Below, piece after piece: positions 7,324 through 12,556 of a DNA stretch of 12,556 nt. The stretch covers positions 1-12,556 of the forward strand of contig JAUIJG010000132.1 in assembly GCA_030431355.1 (NCBI GenBank). Reading direction: 5' to 3'. The translations under genes and the position numbers were made by a program. Position 1 is the stretch's first letter; each line of letters starts with the position of its first letter. This DNA is from a bacterium. GTDB lineage: Bacteria; Cyanobacteriota; Vampirovibrionia; Obscuribacterales; Obscuribacteraceae. Below the pieces are notes generated by a model. It saw only the letters and a program-made list of their open reading frames with translations. It did no database searches and was not told the DNA's origin.

Positions 7324-7349
7324 GGCGGACTCAGTTTACTGAGTCCGTC
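7324..7349. terminator. Hairpin between convergent genes
   Basis: A stem of 11 pairs (GGCGGACTCAG with CTGAGTCCGTC, one G-T pair) closes a TTTA loop. It sits 30 bases after the stop of the small Cys protein and 20 after the stop of the VWA gene, where a shared terminator is expected. The T-runs on both sides are short and interrupted, so it may act as a roadblock or 3'-end stabiliser rather than a strong terminator. Confidence 0.55.
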
Positions 7350-7369
7350 GGGGTCTTTAAGGAAAAAAT

Positions 7370-8755
7370 TTACTTCCCTTCCGCTTTTCCTTCCACCAGC
7401 GCGGCCACTATCATCTTGGTCAAACCATATTTTTCCAGTTCGGCAAAACTTCTTGTGTCAACGATATCGTAGGCTGCGCCAACATCGAGAAGTTTGTCAT
7501 CGAGAGCCTTCAATGTAGGTGAGCCGAAGCTCCTGTTAGAGATGGTGAGAAACGTAATCTTAATCTCCCGGGGGTGCTTCATTCGAGTGGTGGCATCCAC
7601 AATCACGTCTCTTATGATGGAAAACGAGTCTTCGCCGTCGGTCATAACCGCAATCGCCATCGGCTTCGCGCTCCCCCTGGATCTTCTCTGAAAATAGTCA
7701 TCGATAACAAAAGCAAGAGGTCCGGCGATATTAGTGCCGGCCTGGGGTTTCAGGCTATCGAACACTTTAGTTATCTCTCTGGAGCCGGCATTTCTAGCAA
7801 CCGCAAACTGCGAATTGAAGGGCACCAATGTTATGCCCCGGGGGAAATACTTGCCGGTGAGGGAGGAGAAAGTAAGACAGTTTCTCTTGCACCAATCCCA
7901 CTTTGTCAAATTCATAGTGCCGTCTCCAGAGGCAACCAGAACATCGCCCATGCTGGCGGAATTATCTATCAGAAGCGCGCAATCATAAGAAGCCAGAAGC
8001 TTCTCACTCTTCTCCACCACAGCTATGTTTCTTATGGGCGCGTACTCCACCGCACCGCCGTCCAATGGACCACCGAAGCCGGTGACATTTCCCTTTTTAG
8101 CGACCATCGCTTTCAGATCTATGCTCTTTGCTTTTCCGAGCTTGAGGCTAATCTGGTATGTTTTCCCTTTCCTGGTCACGGTCAACTTGATCAAATCATT
8201 TTCTATTCGAGACTTCTTTATTCTGTCCCCTTCTCGAAGCCCCCCTAACCATGCCAGTGAAGGCTGAAAAACTTTCTCAACCTTTCCGATAAGAGAGTTG
8301 CTCTCTTTGGCGTCGGTCTTGTATCCCAGGCGAGCCTGCATATTCATTTTTGCTTCCGTGGATTTAATCGCCGCCTTTGCGTTCTTGACCCTGGGATCGT
8401 TAAGTCCGAACTTAGCAGCCCTTATCATAGCCAGCTTAAAAGCGTTAAGAGCCCGGTTGTAGTCGCCCTGGTTGTAGAGCTTGAGTCCAACTTCATAGAC
8501 TTTTCCCGAACCGCTTCTGGGAATTTCCAGAATCTCCGGATTATATGTATCGCTTATCCCACCCTTGAGCAGTTTTGCTTCCTCCGGATTGGAGGTGTCT
8601 AATTTGGGAATCAGAGCTTCGAGCTTCACCGGCTCCTTTAACCTGGGCTTCTCCACAATCTGAGCTAGGGTGGTTGAGTCGGCAAGCAGATACAGGGCTA
8701 GTGGTATAGCGACAATCAAATGAATGAATAACAGTTTTTGCCGCACGGATTTCAC
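7370..8755 (-). CDS. Secreted or membrane-anchored TPR-like/PDZ-like/VWA protein
   Basis: 461 residues. Residues 1-32 form a signal peptide or single anchor (basic start, hydrophobic 8-25). Residues about 86-140 form a TPR-like helical hairpin (VGLKLYNQGDYNRALNAFKLAM). Residues about 154-206 resemble a degenerate PDZ domain (SLAWLGGLREGDRI, then a beta-rich VTRKGKTYQISL). Residues about 256-452 are a von Willebrand A domain with an intact metal site: D264, S266 and S268 of DNSAS, T341 and D373 of MTDGED. VWA domains with this site bind ligands through a divalent metal, so this is probably an extracytoplasmic adhesion or scaffold protein. The start is GTG at 8755, but AAGGA lies only about three bases before it. 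GTG at codon 4 is spaced about 11 bases from it and is possible. It diverges from the Tyr/Arg-rich gene by 37 bp. Confidence 0.9.
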   Translation of the reverse strand: MKSVRQKLLFIHLIVAIPLALYLLADSTTLAQIVEKPRLKEPVKLEALIPKLDTSNPEEAKLLKGGISDTYNPEILEIPRSGSGKVYEVGLKLYNQGDYNRALNAFKLAMIRAAKFGLNDPRVKNAKAAIKSTEAKMNMQARLGYKTDAKESNSLIGKVEKVFQPSLAWLGGLREGDRIKKSRIENDLIKLTVTRKGKTYQISLKLGKAKSIDLKAMVAKKGNVTGFGGPLDGGAVEYAPIRNIAVVEKSEKLLASYDCALLIDNSASMGDVLVASGDGTMNLTKWDWCKRNCLTFSSLTGKYFPRGITLVPFNSQFAVARNAGSREITKVFDSLKPQAGTNIAGPLAFVIDDYFQRRSRGSAKPMAIAVMTDGEDSFSIIRDVIVDATTRMKHPREIKITFLTISNRSFGSPTLKALDDKLLDVGAAYDIVDTRSFAELEKYGLTKMIVAALVEGKAEGK

Positions 8756-8775
8756 TTTCCTTTTAAGCCCAGGGG

Positions 8776-8804
8776 TTCTATTCTAGAATTTCTTGAGAAT
8801 AGAA
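8776..8804. promoter_or_regulatory. Perfect 9-bp inverted repeat between divergent genes
   Basis: TTCTATTCT (8776-8784) and AGAATAGAA (8796-8804) are exact reverse complements with an 11-base spacer. The half-sites are about two helical turns apart centre to centre (20 bp), on one DNA face, as expected for a dimeric regulator. The repeat fills most of the gap between the two divergent genes and covers the TTG assigned as start of the plus-strand gene. No T-run follows, so a terminator is unlikely. Confidence 0.5.
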
Positions 8805-9755
8805 GCCATAACAAGGTTAACTGATAAGATTAGAGAAGAGGAAAAGGCTATATTACACAGAAAACCGATCAGCTCATATATTAAATCGTCGCTAAATGTA
8901 CTGCTTGCATTCGGTACAGGGGTTTTCGTGTTGATTCCCGTTATGCCTTCACAAAAGGCTGAGGCTCGTTCTTACAGCAACTCAAGATACACCTATCCTT
9001 ACAGAAGAAACACTTACAGATACCCTTACTCGCGCTATCGCTACGGATACAGATCAACCACCAGACCTGACTATTCCAATCCTTATATGCAGGGTAGAGA
9101 CACAAAGAAATTCACGACCTGGGAAGCTCCCACCAAAGAAGACAATCTGATCAACGAAGAGATAGAAAAAGCCCAGGTGGACTTTGGACCGACCAGTGCC
9201 GAAGCCGGAAAAGTGATGATGAAGTATGCCAAACGTTATTACGAAGCCAGAGACTTTGAAAAATCGAAAAAGATGACCGACCGAATTATCAAACTGAACA
9301 AAGTCTCCAAGTTTGACGGCATCAATATGGCAGACGTCACAAAACTGCGAGCCGACGCCATCAAGGCCGCCGCGCCTCCGGTCAATCCTTACCGTGCAGG
9401 TAATGGAAGAGGTATCATCATCGGTGACAATCAATACAAAAACAGAACTCAAAATAGAGCCGGAACCCTAGCCGCCACAAGAGTAAGCGCTCCCAAAACA
9501 GCCATAGCACAAGTCAAACATAGATACCCTGGGCTGACAGAGATCGACTACAGCAGTCAGGCTGTCCAGAGAGCAAGAAGCAGCACCACTACCACTACCT
9601 CCGCGCCAATTTCAGCGACCAGGGTCACCACCTCCAACACCCCCAGCACCCGCTGGCTAAAGAACTATAGACCGACGAGACTGCCTTATGGAGTTGGCGG
9701 AAGAGACTTCAGCGGTCTGGACAAATTGGGCGGACAGTTTGAGCGCTATCAGTAA
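8793..9755 (+). CDS. Secreted Tyr/Arg-rich protein with TPR-like segment
   Basis: Up to 320 residues. A hydrophobic segment (about 33-51) followed by AEA at 56-58 reads as a signal peptide with cleavage before RSYS. Residues 59-98 are very Tyr/Arg-rich (12 Tyr and 9 Arg in 40). Residues about 117-170 form a helical pair whose pattern (FGPTSAEAGKVMMKYAKRYY, then EARDFEKSKK) matches the kinesin-light-chain TPR type seen at the left end of the window. The C-terminal part (200-320) is low-complexity, Arg/Thr/Ser-rich with a Thr run near 265-269. The TTG at 8793 is the first available start, but it has no ribosome binding site, lies in an inverted repeat and adds a long basic extension. A purine-rich AGAGGAAAAGG occurs shortly downstream without a usual start codon after it. 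The true start is uncertain. It is probably exported; the function is unknown. Confidence 0.8.
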   Translation: MRIEAITRLTDKIREEEKAILHRKPISSYIKSSLNVLLAFGTGVFVLIPVMPSQKAEARSYSNSRYTYPYRRNTYRYPYSRYRYGYRSTTRPDYSNPYMQGRDTKKFTTWEAPTKEDNLINEEIEKAQVDFGPTSAEAGKVMMKYAKRYYEARDFEKSKKMTDRIIKLNKVSKFDGINMADVTKLRADAIKAAAPPVNPYRAGNGRGIIIGDNQYKNRTQNRAGTLAATRVSAPKTAIAQVKHRYPGLTEIDYSSQAVQRARSSTTTTTSAPISATRVTTSNTPSTRWLKNYRPTRLPYGVGGRDFSGLDKLGGQFERYQ

Positions 9756-9959
9756 AGTCTGACAAAAAATATTTGCCGCGATCTTATATCGAGTGCCCAT
9801 GCCCTTCTTAAGAAATGCAATAATGGATAGTAGCACCAGATAAAATATCGTTTTGAATAAATGCAATCGCGCCCCATATACAAAGCGCATATTTTTCGTC
9901 GAGCAACCGCCCACTTTGTCACCACTAATGGTTATACAAAGCCAGGACAAAGCAATAAC

Positions 9960-9988
9960 TTGACATAACGGCATTTTATTTGCATGCT
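9960..9988 (+). promoter_or_regulatory. Candidate promoter for the ATC-start small gene
   Basis: A consensus -35 TTGACA (9960-9965) is followed 17 bases later by a poor -10, CATGCT (9983-9988). The predicted start is near 9995, leaving a leader of about 27 bases. CTTGACATA recurs at 10303 ahead of the next gene. The rest of the gap 9756-10021 shows no gene and no convincing terminator. Confidence 0.4.
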
Positions 9989-10021
9989 CTAAACAGGGAC
10001 TGAATCAAGAGGAACAGAACC

Positions 10022-10261
10022 ATCGAGCCTTTCAATCTACTGGAATTTCAAAAGAAAGCACGGGAGACCGTCGATCCCAAGCAACTTTTCGAGTTGTGGG
10101 AAGACGTCTGTCAAAGATATGACAGACGGGAGATCGGCGCCTACGAGCTTGAGGAAATGAAAGAGATAGTCATGCCCAATTTGAAAGCATTGGCCGGCTT
10201 GAGACGTTCTATTAATGATACCGGCACTGCAGATAACCCCAGAGCAAGAAAGCAAGCCTGA
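10022..10261 (+). CDS. Small helical protein with apparent ATC start, unknown function
   Basis: 79 residues if translation begins at ATC (10022). The frame is closed by TGA at 10001-10003, and no ATG, GTG or TTG lies between that stop and the coding part. AGAGGA ends nine bases before the ATC, well placed for it. The product is charged and helical (FQKKARETVDPKQLFELWED, then a RREIGAYELEEMKEI segment) with a polar C-terminus; there is no signal or membrane segment. Its composition and codon use look genuinely coding, unlike the opposite-strand frame. ATC/ATT starts are rare but known in bacteria (infC uses ATT). Alternatives are a CTG at 10040, a TTG further in that would lose the N-terminal helix, or a sequence error at the start. 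It was found by translating the frame by eye. Confidence 0.6.
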   Translation: MEPFNLLEFQKKARETVDPKQLFELWEDVCQRYDRREIGAYELEEMKEIVMPNLKALAGLRRSINDTGTADNPRARKQA

Positions 10262-10319
10262 AAACTTTAGAGACGAGATCTGGACAAGACACCCAAGAAT
10301 CTCTTGACATACGCTTAAA

Positions 10320-10328
10320 TGCTAAAAT
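10320..10328 (+). promoter_or_regulatory. Extended -10 promoter for the amidotransferase-like gene
   Basis: TGC directly before TAAAAT (10323-10328) forms an extended -10. TTGACA at 10304-10309 is only 13 bases upstream, too close to be a normal -35 partner. The predicted start is near 10335, downstream of the ATG at 10319 and upstream of the ATG at 10373, which supports the latter as the translation start. Confidence 0.5.
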
Positions 10329-10372
10329 CACCGAGCCGACAAATTTTTCAAGGCTGTGGTATTTTGCAGATT

Positions 10373-11527
10373 ATGTCTTTCAAATTGAATAAAGCACTTA
10401 AACCGGTTCTCTCCATAGCCTTAGCATCAACGATTTTCTTCGGACTGAGCGGGGGCGGGCTTGCTTCCGACTGGGTGGAAGAAGGCGTAAGCGAAATTCA
10501 ACCAGGCCGGCAAAACGAAGGACAACCGCCGGAAGACGAGCCGGTTGAAAGGACACGAACCCTGGAAGCGGATCCGAATTATCAAAATTCCGATCAAAAA
10601 AATGACAGCCCTTTCGATGTCCCTGATAGTTCCAGCTCCAGCCAGTCCGGTAACACCAGGGACACTTCCAAACCGCTGGAAGCGACGATAAGCACCTTCA
10701 AAAAAGACTATAGAAGACCGAGTCAATTTCCCGGTCTAGACGCTTACGCGGCCAACGTAATGCAAAACGCTCCGTCAATTCCCATCCCTCAGAAAGACAT
10801 AGCAGTCAATCCCTCCAGCTACAAATCCTGGTTAAGCGCTACCCATCCAGGTGTTCTGGAGTCCCTGGACCGAGAGTCGATCATAGAAGTAAAAGGCAAA
10901 TGGGATGACTCCGGCCATGTCCTTCGTTCTTTTGGAATCCCTCACAAAAGAGTGTCGGCCCGGGAGCTGGGTGATACCAATCTAGACAAAGTCTATGTGG
11001 TGGTTGTTAACTGTGCCGGCGATTTACCGGCAGAGGCGATTTTATCTCTTCGAAGGTACGTGGGCATGGGTGGCTACCTACTTACCACCGACTGGGCTCT
11101 CGATGGTGTCTTAAAGAAAACTTTCCCCGGTTATGTCACCTGGAATGGAGGCTATACCTCTTCCGGTGTGGTTGATGCCGTGGTTGTAGATCCGGATCCA
11201 CGCCTTTTTAAAAACATTCCCCCCACAGCTTTCTGGAAACTTGATAAAAAGAGTCAGCTTGTGCGAGTCAACCGGCCGAAACTGGTACGAGTTCTGGCCA
11301 GAAGCCGACTTCTTTCCAGAACGGATCCGTCCCAGTTCGGAATCCTGGCCTTTACCCTCGATTTTAGAGAAGGAAGAGTTCTTCACCTGGTCGGTCATTT
11401 CGACAATAATTCCGATAGAGCTTTCAACAACGCCTTACCGGATCCCGCACCAGGAATTGATATAAGCATGCGTCAGGCACTGGCAGCTAATTTCATCGTG
11501 GAAGCGATTAAAAGCGGCAGAAAATAG
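10373..11527 (+). CDS. Secreted protein with glutamine-amidotransferase-like fold
   Basis: 384 residues from ATG at 10373. Residues 1-32 form a signal peptide (SFKLNKALKPVLSIALAST, then GLASDW). Residues 35-120 are acidic, Ser/Pro/Gln-rich and disordered. Residues about 145-380 form an alpha/beta domain: strand VYVVVVN (207-213), C214-A-G, helix EAILSLRRYVGMGG, strand YLLTTDW, and a late strand RVLHLVGHFDN (335-345). This pattern matches the class I glutamine-amidotransferase-like (ThuA/DUF4159-type) fold, usually carbohydrate- or surface-related, but I see no complete Cys-His-Glu triad. The assignment is by fold only and moderate in confidence. An upstream in-frame ATG (10319) would add 18 residues, spoil the signal peptide and lie inside the promoter. 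No strong ribosome binding site is visible. It converges on the TauE gene with 10 bases between. Confidence 0.85.
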   Translation: MSFKLNKALKPVLSIALASTIFFGLSGGGLASDWVEEGVSEIQPGRQNEGQPPEDEPVERTRTLEADPNYQNSDQKNDSPFDVPDSSSSSQSGNTRDTSKPLEATISTFKKDYRRPSQFPGLDAYAANVMQNAPSIPIPQKDIAVNPSSYKSWLSATHPGVLESLDRESIIEVKGKWDDSGHVLRSFGIPHKRVSARELGDTNLDKVYVVVVNCAGDLPAEAILSLRRYVGMGGYLLTTDWALDGVLKKTFPGYVTWNGGYTSSGVVDAVVVDPDPRLFKNIPPTAFWKLDKKSQLVRVNRPKLVRVLARSRLLSRTDPSQFGILAFTLDFREGRVLHLVGHFDNNSDRAFNNALPDPAPGIDISMRQALAANFIVEAIKSGRK

Positions 11528-11537
11528 CAAGCGCTAT

Positions 11538-12275
11538 CTACAGAAAAAGTTTAAAGGCCGCCGCGGAGAGAACCAGGGCAATAAGCCTTCTCAGCCCAGT
11601 CTGGGTGGAGCCCTTAGCGCCCCAGTAGGATCCAAGACAGGCGCCAATCAAGGCAAAAACTGTAAGCGGCAAAATGTGCTGAAAGTCCAGACTATCACCC
11701 AGATGCCTTGCAGTAAGCCCTGTGATTGAATTCAAAATAATGAAGAGAGCTGAACAACCTGCCGTAGTCTTGGAATCCGCCCAGCCCATCAAAATAATAA
11801 GCGGACTGAGAAAAACACCACCACCGATACCGATAGCCCCGGACAGGAAACCCAGAAGAGCACCTGCCGGAGTGGTTATCCAGAACGGCGGCACTTTAAC
11901 GAACTTATCCGCTTGCTCCTTTGCTGAAGCCGATTTGTAAAACCACATTCTCAGAGCACTAACCAGAAGAACAAATCCAAGAATCCATCCAAACTGACTC
12001 TCCGAGAGCTTGAGACTTGCTCCTAGGTAGGCAAAAGGAATAGATACCATCAGGAAAGGCAGAATAAGCCTGAAAGAGAAAAATCCTTCCCGAGCATAAG
12101 CGGAAAATGAAATGCCGGCGGTCACCACATTAAGCGTCAGGGCAGCCGTGGCCATGACAGCGGAGGGAATTCCATAGAATGACATCAAAGCAAGATAGCC
12201 GGTGGCGCCACCATGGCCCACGGCGGCGTAGACACAGGCAATAAGAGAGACAAAAAATAGAAGAAAACCATCCAT
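11538..12275 (-). CDS. TauE/SafE-family membrane permease
   Basis: 245 residues, about eight hydrophobic segments in two halves, the usual TauE/SafE length. The duplicated signature is seen as GHGGATGYLAL (20-30) and GAIGIGGGVFLSPLIIL (146-162). A cytoplasmic linker with charged residues (about 112-128) joins the halves. Family members export sulfite, sulfoacetate or other small organosulfur or organic anions across the inner membrane; the substrate cannot be told here. The start is ATG at 12275, only 11 bases downstream of a TATAAT, so the mRNA is probably near-leaderless and no Shine-Dalgarno is present. It diverges from the HxlR regulator at the window edge, a common arrangement for a regulator and its target. 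Confidence 0.93.
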   Translation of the reverse strand: MDGFLLFFVSLIACVYAAVGHGGATGYLALMSFYGIPSAVMATAALTLNVVTAGISFSAYAREGFFSFRLILPFLMVSIPFAYLGASLKLSESQFGWILGFVLLVSALRMWFYKSASAKEQADKFVKVPPFWITTPAGALLGFLSGAIGIGGGVFLSPLIILMGWADSKTTAGCSALFIILNSITGLTARHLGDSLDFQHILPLTVFALIGACLGSYWGAKGSTQTGLRRLIALVLSAAAFKLFL

Positions 12276-12286
12276 GGCAAGGACTG

Positions 12287-12292
12287 ATTATA
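12287..12292 (-). promoter_or_regulatory. TATAAT -10 of the TauE gene
   Basis: A consensus TATAAT on the minus strand ends 11 bases before the TauE ATG. No good -35 is seen at the usual spacing. The expected start is about five bases before the ATG. Confidence 0.5.
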
Positions 12293-12389
12293 ACTTCCCT
12301 AAAGCAAACTCTCCTGGAATCCTCCTTAAGAATGAGATATTAAGACTACGGAGCTGAGCAGCATTCTACGAGTCTGCAAAATGGCAGAA

Positions 12390-12407
12390 ATCGGCTGATT
12401 GGCCGAT
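12390..12407. promoter_or_regulatory. Inverted repeat ATCGGC-N6-GCCGAT
   Basis: A perfect 6-bp inverted repeat with a six-base spacer (centre to centre 12 bp) lies between TauE and the HxlR-type gene, about 58 bases upstream of the latter's ATG. HxlR regulators bind as dimers to palindromic sites near their own start, so it is a candidate operator. Confidence 0.4.
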
Positions 12408-12432
12408 GCTAAATGTAAGCTGGTTTGAAAAA

Positions 12433-12448
12433 ATGTGAGGGCCCACAT
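12433..12448. promoter_or_regulatory. Palindrome ATGTG-N6-CACAT at the HxlR start
   Basis: A perfect 5-bp inverted repeat with a six-base spacer, the same spacing as the site at 12390. It ends at the upstream alternative ATG (12447) and lies 17 bases before the ATG at 12465. It could be an operator for autoregulation, or chance. Confidence 0.35.
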
Positions 12449-12464
12449 GCTTTTCAGGTATCCA

Positions 12465-12556
12465 ATGAAAGAAGAAAACAGCAGTGATTTCCAATGTCCG
12501 ATCTACTCCATTTTGCGCCTGATTTCAGCAAAATGGACAGTGGAGATCATGAGAGA
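12465..12556 (+). CDS. HxlR-family transcriptional regulator, 5' end only
   Basis: The first 30 residues are visible. They match the conserved opening of the HxlR winged-helix family: a short polar start, C11-P-I, then LRLISAKWTVEIMR, like the family's C-P-x(n)-I-G-K-W-x(n)-I. The Cys before Pro-Ile is the conserved cysteine used for redox or thiol sensing in several members (for example YodB-, HypR- and QorR-type). The start is ATG at 12465 with CAGG six bases upstream. ATG at 12447, in the same frame and with GAGG six bases upstream, would add six residues and cannot be excluded. The gene diverges from TauE and probably regulates it, itself, or both. The DNA-binding region lies mostly beyond the window. 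Confidence 0.85.
   Translation, partial: MKEENSSDFQCPIYSILRLISAKWTVEIMR

Noticed and set aside
7574..8248. Plus-strand ORF of 224 codons
   Set aside because: It is opposite the VWA gene, whose domain motifs prove the minus-strand reading.
9054..9452. Minus-strand ORF of 132 codons
   Set aside because: It mirrors the Tyr/Arg-rich and TPR-like part of the plus-strand gene; no binding site or protein motif.
9813..9822. Palindrome TTCTTAAGAA
   Set aside because: A ten-base AT-rich palindrome in intergenic DNA is expected by chance; no gene start or repeat copy is linked to it.
9914..9941. CTTTGT and ACAAAG inverted pair
   Set aside because: A weak six-base stem with a long loop and no T-run; it does not qualify as a terminator for the Tyr/Arg-rich gene.
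9657..9974. Minus-strand ORF of 105 codons with a hydrophobic stretch
   Set aside because: It overlaps the end of the plus-strand gene by about 100 bases. The hydrophobic part comes from AT-rich intergenic DNA and there is no ribosome binding site. A small membrane protein is not fully excluded.
10037..10255. Minus-strand ORF of 72 codons
   Set aside because: It is the complement of the ATC-start small gene, whose plus-strand frame has a better composition and a ribosome binding site.

Overview
The window is about 12.5 kb of gene-dense bacterial DNA of middling G+C content, read with the standard code (TGA acts as a stop). The mix of a kinesin-light-chain-type TPR protein, secreted TPR-like/PDZ-like/VWA and Tyr/Arg-rich proteins, very long proteins of unknown function and an orphan OmpR-type regulator resembles Obscuribacterales/Melainabacteria-type (non-photosynthetic cyanobacterial relatives) genomes. 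That placement is inference: there is no rRNA or marker gene here. No tRNA, CRISPR array, insertion sequence or phage gene was seen.

Left third (1-6085, all minus strand). A giant protein of unknown function of at least 1327 residues starts at 6085. It has hydrophobic Gly/Ala-rich stretches near its N-terminus, a run of about 70-residue helical repeats in the middle and an RGG-rich tail. The tail appears to be frameshifted near 2102-2208, with the reading continuing to 1771. A 65-residue Gly/Ser-rich ORF with a strong ribosome binding site follows (1623-1426) and ends at a clear intrinsic terminator (1327-1356). A TPR protein then starts at a probable TTG codon (1182) and runs out of the window.

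Middle (6086-9755). The upstream region of the giant gene is shared with plus-strand genes: a possible 38-residue ORF (6100-6216) and a complete orphan OmpR/PhoB-type response regulator (6251-6928). Just downstream is an 11-bp direct repeat placed like a PhoB-class operator, then a 79-residue Cys-containing protein (7054-7293). A hairpin separates that from a convergent secreted TPR-like/PDZ-like/VWA protein (8755-7370). That gene diverges from a secreted Tyr/Arg-rich TPR-like protein (8793-9755); the 37-bp gap and first codon hold a perfect 9-bp inverted repeat.

Right third (9756-12556). A 79-residue helical protein (10022-10261) has no usual start codon and seems to begin at ATC behind a ribosome binding site. 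A secreted protein with a glutamine-amidotransferase-like fold follows (10373-11527). Convergent to it is a TauE/SafE permease with a near-leaderless promoter, and divergent from the permease is the start of an HxlR-family regulator whose promoter region holds two short palindromes.

The genes do not form one recognisable pathway. The nearest thing to a system is the response regulator with its candidate operator and small target gene, and the HxlR/TauE divergent pair.
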